This document shows positions 11,521 through 23,830 of a stretch of DNA of 64,000 bases, one piece after another. Origin of the DNA: Epiperipatus broadwayi (Eukaryota; Onychophora; Udeonychophora; Euonychophora; Peripatidae); NCBI GenBank assembly GCA_028023455.1, contig JAQFVV010012398.1, positions 8,704,682-8,768,681 of the forward strand, given 5' to 3'. The notes below the pieces were generated by a model. The model searched no databases, was not told where the DNA came from, and saw nothing but the letters and a program-made list of their open reading frames with translations. The position numbers were made by a program, and so were the translations under genes. Each line of letters opens with the position of its first letter. Position 1 is the first letter of the stretch.

Positions 11521-11813
11521 TTTTTTGATTAAAACTTGTTGAAATAATACTTTAAATTTTCTCCCTTTTTTCGTCTACCTAATACTTACAATTCAGATTT
11601 TATTAGTGAAAACCTTTTTCAACTTAACATTACTGAATTTTCAAAGGTTTTAAAAAATAGATATAATGTATGATTAGTGAATTTTTTAATTTTTATTTTT
11701 TTTTTGTTTTTGTTTTGTTAATATTCCACTAAAACGTATAACGTTTTTTTTTATTTTACATGCAATTTGTAATTGGCTTTAGCTGTAGATATATACATTA
11801 AATAAAGAATTGA

Positions 11814-12658
<845 letters not shown>

Positions 12659-12910
12659 AAAAGTGTAAATAGTTTTCATTTAGTTACAAATGTAACTTTG
12701 TAAACATATTGTTATCAACTATTATAAATGTGAATGTGATAGAAATCAAGTGAAAAATCTATGAAATAAAAAATAGATAGTATGCTTTGTTAATTTATTG
12801 TTATTGCCATTTTTTTAAAAAAAAAAAGAGAATACAGATCATAATTAAAGCTATACTACTTGTTTAATTAAAGTGGCTTCATGAATTTTTCTAATCACTT
12901 TATTGGTACA
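12659..12910. other. Intergenic, nothing seen
   Basis: Short AT-rich spacer between LINE copy B and the LTR element. Confidence 0.5.
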
Positions 12911-12915
12911 CTTGG

Positions 12916-13474
12916 TGTGGTGTCATGGACAAGTGGGTTTAGGATTGTTTGAAAATTATTATGTAAATAGTATTGTAAAATTAGGGGGATTCATAAATAA
13001 GTATAGAATTGTATGACTAAATAATATTAGAAGTATATAACTAAATAATATTGGAATTATCTAAATAATTATAGATCTAATGTAATGATGTCATGTAAAA
13101 AAATAACCATATATGGTGTGATGGTTTAAGTAAAATTTACCACCAGAATACCTCACCTTAAAAGGTGAATTTGAAGATTAATCAAAACCCATAGGGACTA
13201 GTGAAGCACTCAGCAGACCTTATAAGGAGAGGTATTTATGGAATTAGAGATGTTTTGTTTGAACTCCAGAAGTTGGGTATATAAGTGGGATGTAGAGAGA
13301 GAATTGGGGTAGTAAAAAATTAGAGATTACAGGGGCTCTAATACCCAACTTTAAAGGAGTGCTTTACTGACGTATGTAACAGTTATGTATGTAATTGATT
13401 TTTGCTGAAAATTAAATTAATATTTTAACTCATGCAATCTCTAAATTTCTCATTTGTTTGATACATACACATCA
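12916..13474 (+). repeat. 5' LTR of the Ty3/Gypsy element
   Basis: 559 bases starting TGTGGTGTCATGG and ending ACATCA, so it has TG...CA termini. It is a direct copy of 15651-16222. Confidence 0.9.
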
Positions 13475-13499
13475 AAGCTGGCGCAGTCAGACAGGATCG

Positions 13500-14300
13500 C
13501 CATTAGACAGATTTTGGGAACAGCAAACAAATATCAGACTTCAGTATTAAATCAAAAGAGGGAACTGGACCAGAGATAAATTCACATGTCAAAAATGGCT
13601 GCCAACATACAATTGTGAATAGCAGACTCCCATGTAAAAATCCAGGCAACTGGCTATTATATGTAAAATTAGTAGAGAAACATTTCCTGATAAATAGTTA
13701 TCAAAGATAATCATATAAAAATAGCTACTCTTTTGGGTTTTGCAGGTATCAAAGTATTGGAAATAACCAACCATTTGTGTGAGCCTGATGAGCCTGAAAC
13801 ATTACCATATAACAAGGTAGTTACAAAATTAACTGCAGAGTTCTGCCTTCTGCCATCAAAACATTTCTCAAGATTACATTTCAGACTGTGATGAGAGGAA
13901 AAATGTGAAACCTTTAAGGAATATGATGCAGTTCTATGTGAGTTAGCAACAAATTGTGCTTATGGCCAGTTCTTAGAAGAAGCACTCCTCGACCAATTGT
14001 TACTAGGATTACATGAAACAAAATTTCGTGAACAGTTACTAGAAGACTCGATCATAATGTATAAGGAAGCAATAAAAAGGGGAATGGCATATGAATTAGT
14101 AATCAACCAAACTAAGGAATATATAAATAACACATTGCAGCATATACAGTATCAGTCGATCCAGAAAATAGTCAAATGAGAAGGGAAAGGCAGGAGCCAG
14201 AAAGATTATAGGTGCAATCCCGTATGTTCCCACTGTGGAAAAACAGGAAACCTTGAGTGAAATTGTAGTCAATCCCAGAAAAAGACCTCAAGCTATGGAT
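13500..14300 (+). pseudogene. gag: gag remnant with broken CCHC zinc knuckle
   Basis: Capsid-like text reads EYDAVLCELATNCAYG and FLEEALLDQLLLGLHETKFR (about 13920-14030), as in mag-type Gag proteins. It stays open to 14179. A zinc knuckle follows at 14225-14266 as C-x2-C-x4-N-x4-C: the histidine codon is now Asn, and the arginine expected before the last Asn-Cys pair has become TGA (14258-14260), consistent with CGA to TGA. Upstream the frame is broken. Gag would coat the element RNA in cytoplasmic particles; this copy cannot. Confidence 0.7.
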
Positions 14301-14379
14301 TATGAGGACCTCTAGTGAGGGATTTTGATCATTAAGTTTAAAAAAGCAATCCCCAGAAATGTACGATATAAAAGCATTA

Positions 14380-14860
14380 AAAAGCGCAGAATCTGAAATT
14401 AAGCAAACATTATACATAGAAGGAAAGCATTTCAAAATGAAATAAGATAGGGGTTCAGGAGTCTCTATAATGTCTTTAAGAGATTGGAAAAACATTACTA
14501 AAGAAAGCATATTTTCTAAAAAAATTGAAAGGACCAAAGTTTGCACTAGATACGTAAATGGATCACAGCTGAAATTGTCGCAAGAGTTATGGTGAGAGTA
14601 AAATTGAATGCAAACAGCATAGTGCTACCATTATTTATAGTGTATAACCAAATAAATTCACTAACTGGTAGGAAGTGGTTCTGACCACTGGGAATCATGA
14701 TCAAGGTAATAATAAAAATTTATATCGGAAAAGAATTACAAAGTAAATTCACACTTCTATTTAGTACAAGGTTGGGTCGAATATAGACAACACTGGTGCA
14801 ACAAGAGTTAAAGGATCACTGGACACCTGTAACATGCAAAATCTGGAAAGTACCATACAC
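14380..14860 (+). pseudogene. pol: Retroviral-type protease and start of RT, decayed
   Basis: DRGSGVSIM (14446 onward) corresponds to the D-T-G/S-G active site of retropepsins with the threonine replaced by Arg. LTGRKWF follows near 14660. Then KFTLLFSTRLGRI (about 14742-14785) and the short VPYT (about 14853) match the stretch that leads from protease into the RT of mag-like elements (LF...GLG, then VPY). An in-frame stop interrupts each piece. The sequence then jumps to integrase-like text, which marks the internal deletion. Confidence 0.6.
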
Positions 14861-14873
14861 ACAGTGAAGCAAG

Positions 14874-15101
14874 GTGGATGAAGCATCTGAAGCAAATAAT
14901 GTGAGTTCACAGAATTTGGATAAAAACAAAGGAGAACCAGTTGTGAAAGTTAAGAGTTACAGAAGTGAAAATGCTTCCAAATCTAAAAATCCGACAAGCA
15001 AACTTGGGAAAAAGAACTTGCTAACTTTTGATAAAATTAAGGAAGAAAGGATTCATGATCAGCAGCAACAATATGAAAGAGAATTATGTGAAGCAGCTTG
15101 A
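14874..15101 (+). other. Unassigned 75-codon frame at the pol deletion junction
   Basis: A hydrophilic Lys-, Glu- and Gln-rich frame (start MDEASEANNVSSQNLDKNKG). I cannot place it in gag or pol. It sits between the end of the RT leader and the integrase tail. It may be the integrase-distal spacer, or filler captured at the deletion. The last third overlaps the integrase-like frame. Confidence 0.3.
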
Positions 15102-15560
15102 TGAAAGCATCAAGAGTGGCTCTGACAGAAAGAAATTGAAAGAAGACAGAGAGAAGAAGCTATTAGATTATGAACAGAGCATGAGAAGTTCATCATTGGT
15201 GAGAAGGTTTGGATTATAGATTGTCTATGGCAAATCTGGATAAAAGATGAGGTAGTCAGCATAACTTCAAAAAATATTGCAACAGTGCAAACGAAAGATG
15301 AGATAATATACAAAAGACATTTTAACCACATTCGCCACCGGAGTTGTCTGAGTTGGAAAGGAAGATACCCCGACCAAAACAATGAGAACAAATCAAAAGA
15401 GATTAAACTGGAGATCAGTGAAATCCAAGTTGCTAACCCAGAAATCCAAGAAGAAATTAGAGAAGCAGATAATATACTTGAAATTAGAAAGCCAGTGATG
15501 AGTGAAGAACAGCCTGAAACAGAGAATTCAAGTGAAGAGGAGCAGTCAAGAGAAGAGTGA
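15028..15560 (+). pseudogene. pol: Integrase C-terminal region of the Gypsy element
   Basis: DREKKLLDYEQSMRSSSLVR (near 15150-15205) and then TVQTKDEIIYKRHFNHIRHR (15283-15342) match the end of Ty3/Gypsy integrases, where a basic segment, the GPY/F-like module and the RH-HIR motif occur in this order. Two or three stops and one frameshift lie between the pieces. An acidic tail (EEQPETENSSEEEQSREE) runs to 15560. The catalytic DDE core is absent. Confidence 0.6.
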
Positions 15561-15650
15561 GAGTATTGCCACCCAAGATGAAATAGAAAACTACCCGTAT
15601 ACTTAAAAGACATTGAGAAATAACTGATACTTCTGGAATGGGGGGAGGAG

Positions 15651-16222
15651 TGTGGTGTCATGGACAAGTGGGTTTAGGATTGTTTAAAATTTATTATATA
15701 AATAGTATTGTAAAATTAGAGGGATTCATAAATAAGTATAGAATTGTATGACTAAATAATATTAGAAGTATATAACTAAATAATATTGGAATTATCTAAA
15801 TAATTATAGATTTAATGTAACGATGTCATTTAGAAAATAACCATATATGGTACGAAAGTTTAAGTAAAATTTACAACCAGACCTTATAAGGTGAATTTGA
15901 AGATTAATAAAAACCCATAGGGACTAGGGAAGGACTCAGTTAGCAGACCATATATGGAGAGGTATTTATGGAATTAAGAGATGTTTTGTTTGAACTCCAG
16001 AAGTCAGGTATAAAAGTGGGATGTAGAGGGAAAATCAGGGTAGTAAAAAATTAGAGACTACAGTGGCCCTAATGGGCAGACCTATGATACCCAACTTTAA
16101 AGGAGTGCTTTACCAATGTATGTAACAGTTATGTATGTAATTGAATTTTGCTAAAAATTAAACTAATATTTTAATTCATGCAATCTGTCTAAATTTCTCA
16201 TTTGTTTGATGCATAAACGTCA
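15651..16222 (+). repeat. 3' LTR of the Ty3/Gypsy element
   Basis: 572 bases matching 12916-13474 in direct orientation, with short indels. It follows the polypurine tract and ends in CGTCA directly before the second CTTGG. Confidence 0.9.
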
Positions 16223-16227
16223 CTTGG

Positions 16228-17719
16228 GTCATTGTGCAATACTTGAACTTGTTAATAAATTATTTTTATCCTGAGAATATTTAAAACTAATGATCACTTG
16301 CACAAACATTAATCAGCAGTTATATTATAGAACATTAATGATTTGAGAGATATTAAATAAATTATTTATATTTACTCATTTGTTGATATGAATTTGATTC
16401 AATAGAATATTTCCTTTATTTCTACTCTATATTTCGACAAGTAATCAAATCTCATTGGCTGTTTTTAATGCAAAACCTGAGAACAGACTATTGAATTATT
16501 GAGAGAAATAGTAAATTTGAATACGTTTCTTGTTTATGTTATGAGTTTGATTTAGTTAGTTTTAAGATGTCATTTCAAAAGCTCTCCATTATCATGCCAA
16601 TTGCCATTAAAGTTGGACACATAGCTGAGAAAGCTTCTTGTTCTATATTTGTTAATTATATGATTAAAAGACCACTTTTCAATAATGGTGATCTAGATAT
16701 AAAAAATTAAAGGCCATTTGAAGTATGGAACTCTTGTATAGAATTTATAAAACTAACTTACTTATTCTTTCTCATTTCCGAATTATATACTATTTTGGTT
16801 TGAAGTATTGGTTTCCTTATTTTCATATTATTATAATTGGGTATTAGCAGACCTTAATCTTTCAAATTTGTTGTACTATTACAATTGAAATATAATAAAG
16901 ATTATATCATTATCATCCTATGTTTCATTTCAATTTAGCTTTCATTTGTGGTGTGTATTTACTAATAAAGTTTTTTGCCTTTTATTTTACTATTTCAATT
17001 TGCTGCAATTCGCGGGGCGTACTGATTAAGTCAAACCTTGCCCATCTGTACCATATATATAAAGATAAATAATAGCAAAATATTTGTTCATGGTTGAAGA
17101 TCAATTATATTTTTACTTTCTTAATTTACTTGAATTAAATCTTTATTTTAAAGAGAATGTAAAACAATATATATATATTTGTAAAGCAATGAAAATATTG
17201 TTTTATCATAGAAAGTATATTAGTTGAATTTAATGGATATTATATTTTTATAATATACAAACTTTTTGATATTTCTTTCATTTTGTATACATACATATGT
17301 ATGAGTATTGAAAGGTCGTTTGTTGCCTAAATACATTAACCTAACTTTGATTTATATACTTCAAAATTGCATTTCTATTTGTCACATATAAATGAAAGTG
17401 ACTAATTGAATTAATATTGGTGTGAGGACAAAAAAATCCAACACCTTTTCAACATTTTCAATTAATTTTAATATAATGTGATGCAATTATTACTAAAAAG
17501 TAAAAGACAATATTATATTATATAAAATTCTTAAAAATACAATATATAATTCCAGGTTTTGTATTATGAATAAATCGTGCAACATTAATAAAAAAAAATC
17601 AATATATACAAATGTTTAAAACAGAACTAGATATTATATAACCCAAATGTATAACAACCAATAAGATACGTGTATAAAGACAGCTTTGGAAGGAGATTGT
17701 GATTATTATTGAAACAGTA
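16228..17719. other. AT-rich intergenic sequence, no gene seen
   Basis: Nothing recognised. A small GC-rich island (about 16997-17045, containing CGCGGGGCGTACTG) stands out in otherwise AT-rich sequence and may be the end of an unidentified repeat. Confidence 0.4.
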
Positions 17720-20420
17720 AATTATTAATTTATTTAGCGTAAGGATTTTTATTACTAACAAACTTGGAATGTTTCCAACAAGAAAAGAGATTCTCTTGCG
17801 GCTTTATTGAACCCTTTAATTCTGCCACTGTATTAATAAATCCACATCTACATCTATTGGTGGCTTCTACATTTCTAAGTTGTCCTGAATTTGATGAGAC
17901 TCCAGCTGAACCCATAAAAAACAAATCCAGTTGATTTTATTGCTATATTTAAAAAAAGAAATTTATTTGAAACGTCATAAAAATTTCATTTTATGCCATA
18001 ATTCTTCAATTGTAGATTTTTGATTGAACATCGAAACAAAGAATCTTGATTTGAGATGAATATTACACATATAAACTATATCTTGAGTTATTTGTAAATC
18101 TGATTTTTTTAATAGCTTTTTATATATTTTTAGTGAGATAACTTCTCTTTTGATATCTTGAAAAGGAATATGTAAAAGAATAGAATGCCACTGCAAAGAA
18201 GAACACTTGAGTGCTAGTAATATTTTTCCCAGTAATAATTAATTGAACATCCAGAAGTTTAGTAAAATAACTTTTTTCAAACATGTGCTAATGGTAATCA
18301 CACAGTATTTGCATCCAACCTTAAGTAGGACCAACCAATTTTATGAGAAGTTATTTCTAAAATTAAATTTGATCAGACTATAGTTAAATGTAAAAATAAA
18401 TTAAACTTTGATCCAAGATTACTTTTAACAGCATTGGATAAGAATGTGTTCCATTATATTATTGGAAAAGATTATATTTAGATTAAAAGATGTTTCCATT
18501 TGATTTAGATAAAAAATTGAGTATATTGTCTTTATTGGATTAAGAATAAGATTTCAATCTTATTATATGATTTTCAATTTTTTCTTACCATTATTGAGAG
18601 ACTTCCTTATTTTAGGAAATACTTCTGTTGAGAAAGTCAAAACAATATCATCAGCATAGATCATTTTCCTGCATTCTGTTTATGGAATATAACTGATAAA
18701 TATATAAAGTAGCTGGGAAAACTGAACCCTGTGACAAACTATAGTCTAAAATTTTGTAACTGCTATCATTATCATTTATTGTCTCTTGAATTTTTATTTT
18801 GAGAAATAGTTTGACAAATAAATTAATAGTTTTTCTACATTTAGAAATATTAAAAGTATTATAAGACAATTTTCCATACAGAATCCTAAGCTGAGATTAG
18901 ATCAATAAAAGTAGCACCAGGTTTTAATTGATTTTGAAAGCCTTTTAGACCTGTTTACAACTTCCTCCTTTAGTAGATGGTTCTCAACTATTGGAAAAAT
19001 TCTTATATTTTTTTCAAAAGATTTGTAGGGAATCTATAATAATAATATTAAACTGATATCTTTTTCAATTATTGTTGGGTTAAACCTCCTTTAATAATGC
19101 TTTTATGTCAAATTTTTCAATAGTTTTTGTATCAGTAATATTACTGAATAATTTCACCGTCCATGCTTTGGCTTCATATCCTAAATTTCTTTAAAAAATT
19201 GGAAGTATGTTATTTGCTCCTGGAGCCTTTCTGATTTAAGATAATCCATGGCACCTTCAAGTTTATCACCATTTATTAGTTTGGTCATATTGATATTAGT
19301 GAAACATTATGAAAGAAAATCATGCAATTTTATTTTAATAATGCTTTTTTTTTATTCTATAAATCTTGGGATTAGAAGACTGATATATAAGTTTGATAAT
19401 TGATTAATAGTTACAGAAATAATTTGTTTTAGAGATAATTTTACATCCTCCAAATAATTGTAGAAATGCACATGCCTTACAATTAGAATTTGTAAAATTT
19501 TATTTTATCTGAGTCCATCTCCATTTTTTATTTTGGACAACATTAAATAAATTTTAATTTTGTGTGCAACTTTTAAACTTGAATAAATAAAACTGAACTA
19601 TCAAGAGCATTACTGATTTTATTTCAAGTGAAATAAGTTGCTTTTGATATCCATGAGGGACAAATTTTTAAACAAGTGCTGTTATCATATCAGGCAGGAA
19701 TGGAAAAGATTTTATTAATATTTATTTTAAGATATCCAATATACATGCTTTACATTTCACTAAATTTCACCTTAGAACAGGATAATTTGAATTACAGAAA
19801 TGTGGATTTCAAGACTGATTAAACTTGGTTTATATTGGTTATGGAAAGAAATGATCCAATATCAGTAATTCATCAAATAATGATGAACCATTTTTTATTG
19901 AAACAAAACATATATCAATCATTTCTATTTTCTATCTAGCTAAATAAAATTGTTTTCCTTGTTGGCATTATAAAACAAATGCATCTTGTGTTTAAATTCA
20001 TTCAATCTAAAAGTTAATGACCTGCTTGATCCTATCTACATATTTAAAAAAAAAATACCAGGCTAATTGTAATCTATAAATGCACAAGATTTTTAAAAAT
20101 CTGAATTAGGAAAGTAATTTAATTTGTTTTAAGAGTTTCATAAATGTTGGATACCTTTAAAACGTTTTTAAAAAATGGTTGCAAAATCAGTTGAGCTATC
20201 TTCAATAAAGATTGTTTGTTTTGAAAGATGATTTGAAATAAAAGTAATAATTTCATTTTTATATGGAATTTTATTAATAATAAAGATAAATTGAGAAATT
20301 TTAAAAAGATATAGATTATTTGAATAATGGTGAGTTTCCTGACGTATACTGATCAATTAATTTTTGGAGGATCTCCATTTTTGATTTTTATATATTCTCA
20401 ATATTAATTTGAAGTAATTT
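17720..20420 (-). mobile_element. Antisense jockey-like LINE (endonuclease to RT), decayed
   Basis: Reading the minus strand from 20420 down, LQ-like text IENIQKSKMEILQKLI (about 20410-20360) leads to QETH at 20341-20330, the conserved endonuclease motif, and then IPYKNEIITFISNHLS and SSTDFATIF. The basic linker TNSNCKACAFLQLFGG lies near 19480-19440. The RT begins with APGANNILPIF (about 19230). ISAxDSVW (18894-18871, Tyr codon now TAG), SLSQGSVFPATLY (about 18730) and an intact YADD (18658-18647) follow. C-terminal text with a Cys-rich RCRCG runs to about 17720. The motifs and the AYDSVW wording are those of jockey-type elements. Frameshifts and stops are frequent. Confidence 0.75.
18651..18869 (-). 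pseudogene. RT palm fragment of the antisense LINE
   Basis: 72-codon open piece containing the substrate-binding segment SLSQGSVFPATLYIYQLYSI (usual form PQGSVLSPTLF). The neighbouring YADD, at 18658-18647, is reached only after a one-base shift of frame. Confidence 0.65.
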
Positions 20421-21375
20421 TACTGTGTGATTTCTAAATAAAAAGAAGAATATTCTGTAGATAGTATATGCTATTCCGTGTACTTATTTATCATTTTGAA
20501 AACTTAGGACTTTTATCTCTCATAATACTATTGGAATTCATGTTAATAGCCTCATTTTGTATATGCCTAAGTTTCTGTCTTTAATCAGGAGTTTATAAAA
20601 ATGAAGTCTGGTTTCCATGGGAAGACATTTCATTTCACAAGTTAATGTTTGCTATTTGCAGAATAACATTTAGAAAGGATTCATCCCAAACAATAATATA
20701 AAATGATGGACTATTAAGTTTCTCAAATAATCTTTTATTGAATAAAATTTTCTAATGTTTATGCTATATTTAAAGGTCATTGGTTGATTTTATCGAAGTC
20801 AGCAAATATTTTAAGAAGTTAAGACAATCTTAAAAATTAAGATAGGCCAATGCCGTGCAATGTTTATACTAAAGTACTAAAAATTATTAAAGTACATAAA
20901 TTATTCACTTTTAAATATATGTTGTTTGAAGAAAAGCATTAATTTAGAAAAAAATCTAGCAACATTATTAGAGTGCTATAATATCTCATGTTCCCTTGCA
21001 AAATTTAGGGTGGTTAGTAGAATAGTAGATTCTGGAGTTCAATGTCCATGGATGTCAGTTCCATTACTAGTATTCAAACATCTTTAAAATTCATGATCAA
21101 TAAATCATATAATTATTATTTATTTTTATCCCATATTAACAAATTATAACCTGTAATATTATTAACTAAATAATGTAAATTATTTCTGTTTTTGTCTTAT
21201 TATTAGAGGCCTATAACAATGCTTAGTAACATCTTCCAATTTCTAATCATTCTGCACCATCCATAAATCTTCCTGAAAATTGTATCCCTAATTTTTTTTA
21301 TCTACACTCTCTTTCCAATTCCTTTTTAAATGTTCTTTTTCTTCTTCCTTTTTTTTTTTTACAAAGAGTAAATTA
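20421..21375. other. Intergenic, with a SINE-like fragment
   Basis: No gene. About 20985-21130 holds a diverged copy of the short repeat family described at 23664-23800 (shared words: AGTAGATTCTGGA, TATTCAAAC, AATAAATCATA). Confidence 0.4.
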
Positions 21376-21446
21376 ATAATAAATCGTGCTTTCACACTTT
21401 CAACGTAAAGCTATAACAACAAATTGAAAACTAAATTAAATGGCTA
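21376..21446 (-). repeat. 71-bp Penelope-like element 3' tail
   Basis: Matches 2241-2311 with two differences. A T-rich run (about 21350-21360) follows it on the far side of the element's 3' end. It is an extreme 5' truncation of the same family as the element at 2.2-3.2 kb. Confidence 0.8.
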
Positions 21447-23222
21447 GTAAATTATAAAACTGCATAGTATATGTATCAAATTTGATACATAATCTTAACT
21501 TTGAGTAATTATATAAAAAATTCATGTAATAAACACTATCGATTCATATTTATTTATGTATATGTGTGCATATGCATTTGGATGTATATTAATGTGTGAG
21601 TTTTGTCTAATTGTGGCATTAATATCAGCTACTAATAATTTTCTGTGATTACACCTGCTTCTATATTACAATATTTAAAGGAACATTTTTTAATTCTGAA
21701 ATTAATACTGATTTGTTGGATTCCTCAGCTAGTGATGTTGTAAGTTTTAATCTTGAATTTTTCTCACTTAACTGAATACTAAAAAACAAGTTTATTAAAA
21801 TTATTTGAGATTTGTTAAGCTAAGTACTTTTTTGAAATAATATTATGTAATTTTTTTGGTTTTTAGTTGAGAATTTATTTTATAAATTTTAAGATTTACA
21901 TTATTAAACTATGTATTTTTGGGATTTCAATAAATATGCCAGAAACTTGATATATGTCCTTTTGTTTAATCTACATATTTTATAGTAATATGTGTTGAGT
22001 GCCCTGAATAGAAAAACTGATAAAAGTAATGATACAATGTCTAATGTAGTAATTATTATGATTAAACATGTTAAATCAGAAATGGCCAATCTCTGATCCA
22101 AGCAACAAACACAAGCATTGTAGAAGTAAATTTGGAGCATTATATCTCTGATTATAAAAATGAAAATGCTAGGTCTTTATAAAGTAATATTAATCATCAA
22201 TTTTTATTTAGATTCAAACAAAATATTTATAACAAAAATACAAATTTAATAAATCAAACTAAAAAAAATTTTGTTTCTTCATTCTATAAGTTCATCTTTG
22301 ATACTTATTTAATCTTTGAGTCGACTGATATAGAGCAAATAAGTAATAGTTTGTAACTTTAATTTCACAATTATTTATTTTTTGCATGACTTGTAGTTGT
22401 GTTTGTACAAAAAATATTTCCATCATAAAATGTATAAAAAAATATATATAACAAATACATGTCTGAAATTTTGTGCTGCTTTTATTTATAAACTAAACTC
22501 CAAATAGTAAAATCTGGTGAAAGCAAAACAGACTCAAAAATCTCTCTAAAGTAAACAATTTTTAAAATTTAATTTTTTCTATAGTACATTATTCTATTAT
22601 AAAAAAGTTATAAATATTATTTATCTATAATTTATTATATTTTATACAAAAAGTGAAAAGTAATACGAAAGTTGCAAAACACGTGCAATCTCATGCATGG
22701 AAACTTTAGGCATTACTGTTAAACATTAACTACTCTATTTTAAGTTGATAGTTTTGATATTTTTCTTAATAAATAGGTGGGATAATGCAAACTGTAATTT
22801 GATGATAGATTTTTCCTCCCAAGTCTTATCAATTAAAAAAAAACTATTACCAAAGCATTGTTTTTACCGATTAAATAGCTAAATGCTCAGCAAACAAAGT
22901 TGCTAACATGTCAGAGGCCAATACTTTGGTTTGATATCCATGTATGTATATATTAAGATTGTTTTAGAGGTTTTGCTTCAGATAGTAATTTATAGTAATT
23001 CAATTGTATATTGTTTGGTATCTATCTTTGGTTAGCTAGATAATAAAGCTTCTACATTAATTTTATACCCTCAATTAATTCAGATGACTATCAATAAGCT
23101 GATTATAAAAATAAAAACTATAATTATAATATGATTTTACACCTTCATTAAGATGAAAAAGTATTATATCGTATAGAACCTGAATTTCACATAATCACCA
23201 TTTTTTAAGCTTGCTCATAACT
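21447..23222. other. AT-rich intergenic sequence, no gene seen
   Basis: Short frames only, none with a recognisable protein. No repeat identified. Confidence 0.45.
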
Positions 23223-23510
23223 GTTATTAAAACAGGCAAAACTCTCCATACAATAGTGCCACTCAGTGCAAGCCAGAGTAATCAATGGATGCCAGAAGGC
23301 TTGTGCATAAAATCCCTATCTAGTGCTTACTCATCCAATATCCTCAGACTAGTGTCTAGTTTGTGGCTTTTATCAGTGAGGAGCCTTGGATCTGAGAGCA
23401 CTGCACCTAGATCTTTGCTCTCAGATTCACAAGCCTTCTGGCACCCATTGATTACTCTGGATTGCACTGAGTGGCACTACTGTATGAAGAGTTTTGCCTG
23501 TTTTAATAAC
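23223..23510. mobile_element. MITE-like element with 83-bp terminal inverted repeats
   Basis: Terminal inverted repeats at 23223-23305 and 23428-23510 differ at about five positions. A second, smaller hairpin (ATCTGAGAGCA / TGCTCTCAGAT) lies inside at about 23389-23427. The element is 288 bases, non-coding and GC-richer than its surroundings. The open frame that spans it has no protein match. No clear target-site duplication is visible, and the left flank shares about 13 bases with the flank of the related palindrome at 8075-8126. The transposase family is unknown. Confidence 0.85.
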
Positions 23511-23639
23511 CTGAATTTGTTATTTATCTTTATTTTTTAATAGAAACAAAACATTTAATATCAGTCCCTCTTATAAATACAAGACAAATTGTCTCTAATA
23601 TATAAAACTTTCTTGTGATCTAATACTCATAATTTCTAA

Positions 23640-23830
23640 TCTTTAGGATAATGTTCTATATGATTTGGTATAGTGATAAAGTAGTTGATTCTGGACCTGA
23701 AAATGCATGGACTGCAGTCCAGTCCTGTCACTTCTTAAAATTAATAAATTACTCAGTAATAAGTCAGTCAATTTATTTATTTAGCAGAATAAAATTGTTT
23801 TATTTCATTATATTATAGATAATAGGAAAA
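23640..23830 (+). repeat. Diverged tRNA-derived SINE-like copy
   Basis: The core GGTATAGTGATAAAGTAGTT has an A-box-like shape, and TGGACTGCAGTCCAGTCCTG follows. Similar short units occur at about 20985-21130, 26635-26740 and 27335-27450, each ending near the word AATAAATCA or a close variant. No target-site duplication could be fixed. Confidence 0.45.

Larger units (their letters stand above)
9495..11813 (+). mobile_element. Decayed CR1/jockey-like LINE (copy A), interrupted
   Basis: Reverse transcriptase remains run along the plus strand. SLSPDNIPTFICKDC lies near 9900 (the PGxDxI region), VAKVIPIFKT near 10025 and NNYRPIS near 10068. FDKLDHNRLFNKLYYLGLEN lies near 10292 and YADD is intact at 10642-10653. 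LGIIFSSNGSFHHYIEAIIN lies near 10820 and LEFGSVLWNPH near 10977. The coding trace resumes as SENLFQLNITEFSKVLKNRY near 11605, after an inverted LINE fragment at 11222-11520. The 3' end reads AATAAAG followed directly by an ATT tract. Many stops and frameshifts are present, a TA run interrupts it at about 10580, and a section at 9660-9860 matches nothing. No endonuclease was found, so the copy is 5'-truncated. Confidence 0.7.
12911..16227 (+). mobile_element. Ty3/Gypsy LTR retrotransposon, internally deleted
   Basis: A complete insertion with both ends visible. A 5-bp target-site duplication (CTTGG) lies at 12911-12915 and 16223-16227. LTRs lie at 12916-13474 and 15651-16222. A primer-binding region (TGGCGCAGTCAGACAGG, from about 13479) follows the left LTR, and a polypurine tract (GGGGGGAGGAG, 15640-15650) precedes the right one. 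The interior is only about 2.2 kb. It keeps gag, part of protease, the extreme N-terminus of the RT region and the integrase C-terminus; the RT core, RNase H and most of integrase are gone. Motifs resemble the mag lineage. The LTRs differ by many substitutions and small indels, so the insertion is not recent. Confidence 0.9.

Noticed and set aside
23211-23540. 109-codon frame across the MITE
   Set aside because: It spans both inverted ends of a non-coding element and has no protein similarity.
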